A DNA stretch of 64,000 nucleotides from Actinacidiphila yeochonensis CN732 (GTDB lineage: Bacteria > Actinomycetota > Actinomycetes > Streptomycetales > Streptomycetaceae): NCBI RefSeq assembly GCF_000745345.1, contig NZ_JQNR01000005.1, positions 3,410,001 through 3,474,000 of the forward strand. Reading direction: 5' to 3'. Positions within the stretch are counted from its first letter, which is position 1. Every line of letters starts with the position of its first letter. Of this stretch, positions 37,601-44,060 are shown piece after piece. The translations under genes and the position numbers were made by a program. The notes below the pieces were generated by a model. It made no database searches. It was given only the letters and a program-made list of their open reading frames with translations, and was not told the origin of the DNA.

Positions 37601-38003
37601 ACGAGGTCACGTCGCCGACGTACGGCATGATCGGGATGTCGCCGTTCGCGCCCGAACAGCCCACGCCGTTCAGGTGGGTGAGGCTGAAGCCGCGGATCTT
37701 GGTGGCGTCGTAGCGGTAGCCGCCCGGGGCCGGGTTGGAGAACTGGTTGCCCGTCGAGGTCTGCGGGCTCCAGGAGAGCATGCCGAACGGGTCGACAGCA
37801 CCGGGGTAGGTGTTGCCGGCGTTCGAGCTGCCGATCAGCGGGTTGACGTACGAGGCCGGGTCGGCGGGCGCGGAGCCCGAGGACGCGGCGGCGCTCTGGG
37901 CGCCGAGGCCGAGGCCGAGCAGCGCGGCGGCCGCGGTGGCGGCGACGACGGCGCGGTTGCGCAGGCGCGTTCTGCCGCCGGGAGAGGAGGATCTGGCTGA
38001 CAC
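34650..38003 (-). CDS. Secreted GH92 alpha-mannosidase with NEW3 and C-terminal modules
   Basis: 1117 aa. Signal peptide RNRAVVAATAAAALLGLGLG ending in AQSAAAS. GH92 domains: N-terminal beta-sandwich (YVNPLIGSSNAGNTYPGAVD; GFSLTHLNGVGCSGANGDIP) and catalytic alpha/alpha barrel (FYTALYHSMLEPTLTSDVDG; NEPDINAPYLYDYFGAP; PGNDDAGTMSSWYVFSALGL). The Glu in NEPD and the Asp pair in GNDDAG are family hallmarks. GH92 enzymes are Ca2+-dependent inverting exo-alpha-mannosidases, often alpha-1,2. After residue 810 there is an NPCBM-associated NEW3 domain (SSATASLELSTIQDAKTSVS) and a C-terminal module (VSANGFDFAWPDVAPGAPDN ... MHVFAIATA). The start at 38003 is the usual signal-peptide start, with GGTAGGAAA upstream. 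Divergent from the second GH92 with operators between. Confidence 0.9.
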   Translation of the reverse strand: MSARSSSPGGRTRLRNRAVVAATAAAALLGLGLGAQSAAASSGSAPADPASYVNPLIGSSNAGNTYPGAVDPFGMLSWSPQTSTGNQFSNPAPGGYRYDATKIRGFSLTHLNGVGCSGANGDIPIMPYVGDVTSSPSSDTKDAVYASTFSHANETAQAGYYKVALDSGATAELTTTDRTGTGEFGFPADQPASMLLRTSNSESGSSAATVNVDAATRTVTGSVDAGNFCGPQSANNRHSVYTLHFTAHFSQPFAKAGTWTDGTLAPGSTSASGGTGYNSSGNPTSGKGSGAYVTFPAGTKNVQVKVAISYVSGDGAEANLRSENPPSRSFDSVRDAAKADWNTALRRVAVSGGSSDQFSTFYTALYHSMLEPTLTSDVDGRYLGGDNAIHRLAKGQHAQYGTFSGWDQYRAQVQLLTLLQPQVGSDYAQSLFNYATQRGGEWDRWLLENGKTSIMSGDPSDAALAGIYAFGGHDFDVKGAFASLAKAATVPTANDSDSAGCNVECVGQRPALDQYLKLGYVPSNNCHCWAGAAETLEDAAADFGLSELAGDLGDKSAQKAFAQRSGNWTNVYDPNATADGGYMRDRNSDGSWAGATFSPSTGSGFVEGSSARYTWMVYSDAAGLAQAMGGDQTAIQRLDAFFQAPDGTFDFSAKDQTRYDPTNEPDINAPYLYDYFGAPYKTQQTVRAETDQLWTNTPGGIPGNDDAGTMSSWYVFSALGLYPEVPSRADLALSSPIFTKAVIHTGTGHTITVNAPQASAKNIYVQGLRVNGAKSDKPWVPASFTTHGGTLDYTLGSTPDTKWGSAAKDAPPSYRDGEAPFFAAASPTSVKAEPGSSATASLELSTIQDAKTSVSWSAAAPAGITLSPSHGKVTVPKDGSTAAKLTVSVAAGTKSGVYSVPFTLTGDHGVKAPTTSLSVTVGVNGSVSWYVNNNGVSADDTDPAANFDGGGWSYSAKALAAAGVTPGSTVSANGFDFAWPDVAPGAPDNIVVGGGGQVLDESKTPAGATRLSVLGSASDGDTVGDVTLTYTDGTTQTAQIGFSDWTLGGGGSTPSYGNVIAAHTTYRDVMGGSTDPVGTDVFATAPIDLQAGKQLKSVTLPATTQGGDMHVFAIATA

Positions 38004-38115
38004 TTTCCTACCCTTTCGGTGTGCGGGGAGGAGACCGGCCAGGTGCGGGCGGCCCCGCCGGTCGCACGGGGTCGGCCGGCGCCCTGCGAGGTGGGGTCAA
38101 GGTGCCGCCGAGATG

Positions 38116-38127
38116 GACAACGTTGTC
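38116..38127. promoter_or_regulatory. LacI-type operator GACAACGTTGTC, copy 3
   Basis: Identical 12-bp palindrome, 113 bp upstream of the minus-strand GH92 start. Confidence 0.75.
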
Positions 38128-38520
38128 ACAACTAACAGCAAGCGATATTCCTCTCGGCTTCACAGGGTGTCAAGACCTGTCGTTTGCACACTTGTTGCGC
38201 TTTCGCCAGTTCGAATTCGGACAACTGGACGCAACTTCCGACGAGTCGCCCGCGCCGGCGGCGGGGCGTCCTCGCCGGTGTGCCGCGTCGCCGCGCGGTC
38301 GAAGGCGTGCCAAGTGGTGTCCGGGCGGGCGCGGTCGACGGGGTGCGAGGGTGCCCGGCGGGGCGGCCGCCAGGGCTGTCCGCCGGGTCGTCCGCCGGTC
38401 GTCCGCGGATCGTCGGCCGGGCGCGAGGCGGCGCCGGTGCGGAATCGTGCCGGGCGGCGGCGGGGTGCGGCGGGGATTGACTGCACACCACCAAACCGGG
38501 AAAGATCGAATCGGGGGAGT

Positions 38521-38532
38521 GACAACGTTGTC
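38521..38532. promoter_or_regulatory. LacI-type operator GACAACGTTGTC, copy 4
   Basis: Identical palindrome, 18 bp before the ATG of the plus-strand GH92, overlapping its ribosome-binding region; repression by direct block is likely. Confidence 0.75.
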
Positions 38533-38550
38533 GCACAGGAGAGGAACCCG

Positions 38551-40911
38551 ATGAGAGCGTTGAAACACGTGTTCGCCGCCCTGGCACTCGCCACGACGGT
38601 GGCCGTGGCCTCGACCACCGGAGGCGTCGCCAACGCCGCGGAGAGCGGGCCGCGGTTCGCCAAGGACCCCACGGCGCTGGTCGACACCTCGATCGGCAAC
38701 AACGGCGACGGGACCACCTTCCCGGGGGCCGCCGACCCGTTCGGCATGGTGCAGCTGAGCCCGGACACCCAGCTGAACAGCTACGCCTCCTACGACTACA
38801 GCCAGAACTCCATCCTCGGCTTCAGCATGACGCACCTGTCGGGCGTCGGCTGCCAGACGATGGGCAACTTCAGGTTCATGCCGACCACCGGCGCGGTCAC
38901 CTCCTCGGACCCGGCGCAGTACGGCGCGAAGTTCAGCCACGCCAACGAGACGAGCTCGCCCGGCTACTACGGCGTGACGTTCGACAACGGCATCAAAAGC
39001 GAGCTCACCGCGACCGAGCGGACCGGCCAGCAGCGCTACACCTACCCCGCCGGGTCGGGCCCGGAGAACGTGCTCATCGAGGTCGGCCAGAGCAACGGCA
39101 GCACCTACGCGGGCGACGTGCACGTGGCCGGCGACGACACCGTCGAGGGCTGGCTCCAGGGGGGCAACTTCTGCGGGGAGACCGGCAAGGAGCGCTACCG
39201 GATCTTCTTCAGCGCGAAGTTCAACCGGACGTTCTCCAGCTACGGCACCTGGACCGACGACACCCTCACCCAGAACCAGCGCGACGCGTCGCGCGGCAGC
39301 CGGCGGGCCGGCGCCTGGGTGACGTTCGACCCGTCCAAGGGCGCCCAGGTCGGTGCCTCGGTCGGCCTGTCCTACACCTCGATCGACGGCGCGCGCCTCA
39401 ACCGCGCGGCCGAGCAGCCGAAGTCGTTCGACAGGGCCCGCGCCGCCGCGCACGACTCCTGGCAGGCGGAGCTGAACCGGATGCGGGTGGCCGGCGGCAG
39501 CACCGCCGACCAGCGCACGTACTACACGGCGCTCTACCACTCGCTGCTGGACCCGGCGATCGGCTCCGACGTGGACAATCGCTACCGCGGCTTCGACGAC
39601 AAGGTGCACAAGGCCGATTCCACGTACTACCAGATGTTCTCGCTCTGGGACACCTACCGCTCGCAGAACCAGCTGGTGGACCTGCTGAACCCGGACCGGG
39701 CAACCGACATGGCCAAGTCCGTGCTGCACATCTACCAGGACGGCGGCTGGCTGCCGCGCTGGGGGCTCGCCAACAGCGAGACCAACGTCATGAGCGGCGA
39801 CCCCGTCACCCCGTGGATCGTCGACATCTACAACCGCGGCCTGCTCGACGGCAGGACCGCGCGGCAGCTCTTCGGCGCGCTGTGGAAGAACGCCAACGAG
39901 GTCCCCGCGGACCAGTCGGTCTTCCGCGGCCGTGACGGCAACCCCTCCTACGTCAAGAACGGCTGGGTCGCCTACCAGGACCTGCCGGGCTACCTGTACG
40001 GCGACAGCCGCCAGGCCGGATCGGCCACGCTTGAGTACTCGCTCGCCGACTGCTCGCTCTCCACGATGGCCAAGGGCCTCGGCTACCGGGACCAGGCCGC
40101 GACGCTCGCCTCCCGCTGCGACAACTTCACCAAGCTCTGGGACCCCGACGTCACCTCGCAGGGCTTCACCGGGTTCCCGGTCGCGAAGAACGCCGACGGC
40201 AGCGTCGCCGTCACCTCCGACCCGACCCAGACCGCCCCGTTCCACGAGGGCACCGCGTGGCAGTACCAGTGGCTGGCCCAGCAGGACCCGCAGACCCTCT
40301 TCGGGCTCATGGGCGGCCAGGCGCAGGCCGAGCAGCGGCTCGACACGTTCTTCGACATGCCGACCGTGCTCAGCGACCCGGCGAAGGCCGCCACCGACTC
40401 CTGGGTGACCGGCGCCTACGACTACCACAACAACTTCGCCTTCAACCCCAACAACGAGCCCGACTTCAGCGCCCCGTGGATGTACACGTGGACGGGCTCG
40501 CCGTGGAAGACCTCGGCCGTGCTGCGCGCGATGCGGACGCTCTTCACCGACACCGTGTACGGCATGCCCGGCAACGACGACCTCGGCGCCACCTCGTCGA
40601 TGCTCGTCTTCGCCATGGCCGGCGTCTTCGAGGCCCAGCCCGGCTCCGCCACCGACGTGATCAGCGCGCCGATGTTCGAGAAGGTCGAGATCCGGCCGGA
40701 ACACGGACGCACGATCACGATCGAGGCCCCGGGCGCCGACGCGTCGAAGCTCCAGTACGTCTCCTCCGTCCGGACGGACAAGGGCGCGCTGAACAGGAGC
40801 TGGCTCTCCAACGAGGACCTGCTCCGCTCCGGCACCATCAGGATCAACCTCTCCGCCGAGCCGACGGACTGGGGCGTCGACGCCGCCCCGCCCGCCCTGG
40901 CCCAGGACTGA
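38551..40911 (+). CDS. Secreted GH92 alpha-mannosidase, shorter paralogue
   Basis: 786 aa. ATG 38551 follows AGGAGAGGAACCCG. Signal peptide ALKHVFAALALATTVAVA cleaved near NAAES. GH92 hallmarks: VDTSIGNNGDGTTFPGAADP, FSMTHLSGVGCQTMGN, FSLWDTYRSQNQLVDLL, FNPNNEPDFSAPWMYTWTG, YGMPGNDDLGATSSMLVFAM. It ends soon after the catalytic barrel (WGVDAAPPALAQD) and lacks the NEW3 and C-terminal modules of the divergent paralogue. Catalysis should be the same exo-alpha-mannosidase reaction; different linkage preference is plausible because several loops differ. Controlled by the same operator as the other three glycan genes. Confidence 0.9.
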   Translation: MRALKHVFAALALATTVAVASTTGGVANAAESGPRFAKDPTALVDTSIGNNGDGTTFPGAADPFGMVQLSPDTQLNSYASYDYSQNSILGFSMTHLSGVGCQTMGNFRFMPTTGAVTSSDPAQYGAKFSHANETSSPGYYGVTFDNGIKSELTATERTGQQRYTYPAGSGPENVLIEVGQSNGSTYAGDVHVAGDDTVEGWLQGGNFCGETGKERYRIFFSAKFNRTFSSYGTWTDDTLTQNQRDASRGSRRAGAWVTFDPSKGAQVGASVGLSYTSIDGARLNRAAEQPKSFDRARAAAHDSWQAELNRMRVAGGSTADQRTYYTALYHSLLDPAIGSDVDNRYRGFDDKVHKADSTYYQMFSLWDTYRSQNQLVDLLNPDRATDMAKSVLHIYQDGGWLPRWGLANSETNVMSGDPVTPWIVDIYNRGLLDGRTARQLFGALWKNANEVPADQSVFRGRDGNPSYVKNGWVAYQDLPGYLYGDSRQAGSATLEYSLADCSLSTMAKGLGYRDQAATLASRCDNFTKLWDPDVTSQGFTGFPVAKNADGSVAVTSDPTQTAPFHEGTAWQYQWLAQQDPQTLFGLMGGQAQAEQRLDTFFDMPTVLSDPAKAATDSWVTGAYDYHNNFAFNPNNEPDFSAPWMYTWTGSPWKTSAVLRAMRTLFTDTVYGMPGNDDLGATSSMLVFAMAGVFEAQPGSATDVISAPMFEKVEIRPEHGRTITIEAPGADASKLQYVSSVRTDKGALNRSWLSNEDLLRSGTIRINLSAEPTDWGVDAAPPALAQD

Positions 40912-40920
40912 GCCCCGCGG

Positions 40921-40948
40921 GTGCGGCCCCTCCCGCGAGGGGCCGCAC
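40921..40948 (+). terminator. Terminator of the second GH92 gene
   Basis: Perfect 12-bp stem GTGCGGCCCCTC / GAGGGGCCGCAC with loop CCGC, 9 bp past the stop. Confidence 0.75.
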
Positions 40949-41150
40949 CACCTCCGGCGCCCCGCCACCACGGTGCGGCCGCCTCCCACGACCGCGAGGC
41001 GACGGCCTCGCCGCGCGCTTCGCGGCCGGGGCCGAGGAGGCCGACCGGGTACGCACCGCACGACTCGGCAGAGCGGCGGCGCGGCCCGAGGCCGCTGCCC
41101 CGGCGGTCGCCCGGCCGCGAGGGTCTTCGTCCCCCGCCGGGGGTGCGAGG

Positions 41151-41900
41151 TCAGCAGGCGTCGGCCAGCAGGCGCTGGTCGCGGCAGTCGAGCTCCGGCA
41201 GTGCGAAGAGCATCGGAAGGTCGAAGACGCTACTGGGGCGCAGGGTGATGTCGAGTTTGACCACCCGCCCGGACTGGGCGGTGACCGCCGGGCAGGTGCC
41301 GACCAGCATGCGGCGCTCCGTGCCGAACTCCGGGGGCGAGCCGTCCAGCCCGGCCACCCGGATGTGCCAGGCGCCGTCCGGGACGCCGTGCAACTGGAAC
41401 CGCTGCCGCTCGGGGCCGAGCACGTCCCAGGCGACCGGTCTGCCCTCGGGGACCGAGCTGCTGAACGCCCCGACGTAGACGGTGCGCAGCGGGACGACGC
41501 CGGACCGCAGCACGGTGCCGACGAAGGTGCCGTGGCGCGGGTCGGGCCCGGGGGGCTGGGGCAGCGAGCAGAAGTCCGCCAGCCGCGCGTGGTCGCGGTA
41601 GCGCGTCGGCGACAGCCCGACGCTGCGGGTGAACCGTGAGGTAAAGGTTCCCGGGCTGTTGTACCCCACCTCGTAGGAGATCTCCGTGACGCTCAGCTCG
41701 CTCTCCCGCAGCAGTTCCTTGGCCTGGTGCAGCCGGACCGCGGACAGGAACCGGCCCGGGGACGTGCCGGTCACCTGGCGGAACACGCGGGAGAAGTAGA
41801 ACCTGCTGAGGATCGCCGCGTCGGCGAGGTCGGACAGCGAGACCGGCTCACCGTAGTGCTTCCACATCGTCTCTATCGCACGGTGCACGGCGTCTTTCAC
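41151..41900 (-). CDS. AraC-family transcriptional regulator, HTH at N-terminus
   Basis: 249 aa starting at GTG 41900, which has GGAGG 4 nt upstream; the open frame continues upstream without coding character. Residues about 1-100 are an AraC/XylS double helix-turn-helix (VSLSDLADAAILSRFYFSRV and LSVTEISYEVGYNSPGTFTS, then RFTRSVGLSPTRYR). The C-terminal 130 residues are a beta-rich domain (VPLRTVYVGAFSSSVPEG; RVVKLDITLRP) that may sense a ligand. This domain order, HTH first, differs from classical AraC. It follows the GH92 gene convergently and may regulate nearby genes, but AraC proteins do not usually bind 12-bp palindromes such as those of the glycan locus. Confidence 0.85.
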   Translation of the reverse strand: MKDAVHRAIETMWKHYGEPVSLSDLADAAILSRFYFSRVFRQVTGTSPGRFLSAVRLHQAKELLRESELSVTEISYEVGYNSPGTFTSRFTRSVGLSPTRYRDHARLADFCSLPQPPGPDPRHGTFVGTVLRSGVVPLRTVYVGAFSSSVPEGRPVAWDVLGPERQRFQLHGVPDGAWHIRVAGLDGSPPEFGTERRMLVGTCPAVTAQSGRVVKLDITLRPSSVFDLPMLFALPELDCRDQRLLADAC

Positions 41901-42010
41901 GATGCCTCCAGTGTGTGGGGTGTCGGCGGGGGTGGTTCTGGACGCGTACGTACGACGGTGGGCGCCGGGGTGGGGCGGCCAAGGGTCACGGGCCCCCGGC
42001 CGCACACCGG

Positions 42011-42316
42011 TCAGCTCGGGAGTCCGGCTGCCTTCCCGGCCGTCTCCATGGTGCGGCCGGCCTTCTTCCGCGTGGTGCTGATCGCGGTACCGATCGTGGC
42101 GCTGACCGTGGAACTGATCGTGGAACTGACCGTGGTACCGATCGTGGAACTGACCGTGGAACTGATCGCGGTGCTGATCGTGGAACTGATCGTGGTGCCG
42201 CGCGCCGGCACGCGGGGCGCGTACGCCGTGTCCCGCGCGCCGGCGAGAGGCGGGGCCGGCGCCGCCGACTCGGCCGGCCGCACCGTCGACCTGCGGATTC
42301 GCCCGTCAAGCCGCAC
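42011..42316 (-). CDS. Possible 101-aa Ser/Thr/Ile-repeat protein
   Basis: GTG 42316 is preceded by GAGGAGAAAACG, a strong ribosome binding site. After a 40-residue N-terminus the protein has ten four-residue units of the type Ile/Val-Ser/Gly-Ser/Thr-Thr (TTISSTISTAISSTVSSTIG), then TTRKKAGRTMETAGKAAGLPS. The repeat is encoded by the 12-bp array at 42080-42199. The opposite strand of the array also has an open frame with hydrophobic units (IVELTVEL), so which strand codes, if either, is uncertain. Same strand as the AraC gene, 110 bp upstream. Confidence 0.3.
   Translation of the reverse strand: MRLDGRIRRSTVRPAESAAPAPPLAGARDTAYAPRVPARGTTISSTISTAISSTVSSTIGTTVSSTISSTVSATIGTAISTTRKKAGRTMETAGKAAGLPS
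42080..42199. repeat. Tandem array of ten 12-bp units
   Basis: Units such as GATCGTGGAACT and GACCGTGGAACT, varying at a few positions (GATCGCGGTACC, GATCGTGGCGCT). Being a multiple of three, the array can change in copy number without shifting a reading frame. Confidence 0.85.
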
Positions 42317-43016
42317 CGTTTTCTCCTCACCTACCGCAACGGGATACTCGACGTGCCCTCGCGGACCGCGGGACGGTCCGCGAGGGGAGACGCACACCGC
42401 GGGGCCGGCCCCGCCGGGGGCTCGGGCGGACTCGTGGCCCGAGGCCCGCCGCCGCGTCGATCCGCCGGCCGCCCGCGGGCCTCGGGGCCGCTTCCGTCCC
42501 GGCTCGTGTGCGTCCCGTTGTGCTCCCCTGAATTTGCTTCACGCGGGACTCCGTTACATCTCCGTGATTGCTCAGCCGATCAATACGGGCGGGCTGCACA
42601 CCTAATGCGCGATATGCGCGACCGAGATATTCGGCCAAGCATTGGGAGGTCTTTACTGGCGGAAGGGAATGGAAGTCCGCCGCCGGGATGAGGTGGATCG
42701 CGGGCTCTGGTGGTCGTGTGGCTGCTGGGAGAGCCGCCGGCGGCCGGCCTGGATGCCGGACCGGCGCCCGGGCGTGGTCGCGGTGCGTCACGGCGGCGGC
42801 CCGAACGTGCGCGTGTCCAGCAGGCATCGGACAATGGTGAGCACGGAAGGGGACGGTGTGGCCACCGGGGTACGAGGTCGCCGGGCCGTCGGTCCAAGGC
42901 CGGCCGGGAGCGACCGGTCCCGTCACCCGGAGTGACCGTATACCCCGGTGGCCGGTGCCGCACGGGAGCGCCCGGGGGCCCGCGCCGCCACCGCTGGAAG
43001 CCCAGGGAGGACTGTC
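42317..43016. other. 700-bp stretch without a supported gene
   Basis: Several open frames exist but none has recognisable features; one at 42669 (ATGGAAGTCCGC) has a GGAAGGGA in front but an Arg-rich product. Bases 42525-42670 are clearly less GC-rich than the surroundings and may hold promoters. Confidence 0.35.
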
Positions 43017-43304
43017 GTGAACGCGTTGAGCAATCAGGGGCCGGCGCCGATAGGTAGCGGGCGGGCCGCCAGCAGGTCCGAGCGCGCTCTGCGGCTCCGG
43101 CTGTCGGCGGTCTGCGTGCCCGTCTTCCTCGTCCTGTCGGGGCTGCTGGCCTGGGGCGCCTCGGAGACGAAGCCAGGCGACACCCAGACGGTGGTCGCCG
43201 TGCTGTCGGCGGCCTGCTTCGCGGCCGCCGTCGCCGCGCTGATCACCGCCGTACGGACGTCGGTGGGCCTGCGGCGTGAGGAACGCCGGCGCTCCTCTCC
43301 CTGA
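43017..43304 (+). CDS. Small two-TM membrane protein (DUF6343-like)
   Basis: 95 aa. GTG 43017 lies 7 nt after AGGGAGG. The N-terminal region SGRAASRSERALRLRLSAVC resembles the start of small actinobacterial DUF6343 proteins, followed by two TM helices (VCVPVFLVLSGLLAWGAS; VAVLSAACFAAAVAALITAV) and a short basic tail. Topology would place both ends in the cytoplasm. Function unknown. Confidence 0.6.
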   Translation: MNALSNQGPAPIGSGRAASRSERALRLRLSAVCVPVFLVLSGLLAWGASETKPGDTQTVVAVLSAACFAAAVAALITAVRTSVGLRREERRRSSP

Positions 43305-43561
43305 GGGCCGCCCCCGGGAAGGGCCGCGGGCCGACCGCGCCGTGCGGCGCCGCCTCCGGGTGGGCGCCGGCCGCCGGTCGGTCCGTCGGCGTGTCCGATC
43401 CGTCGGCGGACGGGGCGGTGTGACCGGATGTCAGAAACGGGGAGTGCGCCTCGTGGAAGGCGGCGGGTGTCATAGGGTCGCCGGGTGCGGCGGCGGGCGG
43501 CGGCGCTGAGGCGGGCGGTCCGGCGGACGGGGAAAGACACCGGAATGGTCAGGAGTGGGGA

Positions 43562-43891
43562 ATGAGCTTCTTCAAGAAGTTGGCCGAGGTCGCGTCGAAG
43601 GGTTTCGAGGCGGGGGAGACCGCCCTGGAGGAGCGTGCGGAGAACCGGCACGCGGCGAACCTCTTCCTCAAGCTCGGTATCGCCGTCTACGCCGAGCAGC
43701 GGCTGGGCGGGTCGCACGCGCCGGTGGAGCGCATCCTGACGGCGCTCGACGGCCACGCCGCCGAGTACGGCGAGGTGGACCTGGACGACCTGGAGGCGGC
43801 GCGGGAGGTCCTGGGCGCGGAGTTCCTCGCCGAACTCAACGACGACGATGACGCCGAGGCGGGGGAGCCCGCCCAGGTCGCCGCCCCGTAG
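43562..43891 (+). CDS. Small acidic hypothetical protein
   Basis: 109 aa starting at ATG 43562 behind AGGAGTGGGG. Soluble, helical (FFKKLAEVASKGFEAGETAL; NLFLKLGIAVYAEQRLGG) with an acidic C-terminus (FLAELNDDDDAEAGEP). Conserved-looking proteins of this kind occur widely in streptomycetes; I know of no function. A stem-loop terminator follows. Confidence 0.65.
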   Translation: MSFFKKLAEVASKGFEAGETALEERAENRHAANLFLKLGIAVYAEQRLGGSHAPVERILTALDGHAAEYGEVDLDDLEAAREVLGAEFLAELNDDDDAEAGEPAQVAAP

Positions 43892-43930
43892 CGGACGGGC
43901 CTCGCGCGGAAGCGGGGCCGGAGCGCGGCC

Positions 43931-43957
43931 GGGGCGCCGCCACAGTGGCGGCGCCCC
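43931..43957 (+). terminator. Stem-loop after the small acidic protein gene
   Basis: Perfect 12-bp stem GGGGCGCCGCCA / TGGCGGCGCCCC with loop CAG; could serve both convergent genes. Confidence 0.7.
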
Positions 43958-43960
43958 CGG

Positions 43961-44014
43961 CGGTCTGCGCGGACCCGGCGGTCTGCGCGGACCCGGCGGT
44001 CTGCGCGGACCCGC
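43961..44014. repeat. Three tandem copies of an 18-bp unit
   Basis: Unit CGGTCTGCGCGGACCCGG, the third copy with one change at the end. Intergenic, between convergent genes. Confidence 0.8.
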
Positions 44015-44060
44015 GCGGTTCCGCGGCTTCCGCGGTTCTCCGGCGTTTGCCGGCGGCCGG

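Larger units (their letters stand above)
38004..38550. other. Divergent regulatory region between the two GH92 genes
   Basis: No gene is supported. It holds two LacI-type palindromes (38116, 38521), one near each coding sequence, and an AT-richer patch at 38120-38245 likely to contain the minus-strand promoter (for example TTGTGACAACG region). Confidence 0.5.

Noticed and set aside
34230..37601. 1123-codon plus-strand frame opposite GH92
   Set aside because: Real GH92 motifs are on the minus strand; this frame is Gly/Val/Arg-rich and featureless.
38170..41061. 963-codon minus-strand frame opposite the second GH92
   Set aside because: Shadow of the plus-strand enzyme.
41151..41900. AraC protein as regulator of the GACAACGTTGTC sites
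   Set aside because: AraC proteins bind longer asymmetric direct repeats; a 12-bp palindrome with central CG suits the LacI family.
42080..42199. 12-bp array as a CRISPR
   Set aside because: No unique spacers; units are contiguous.
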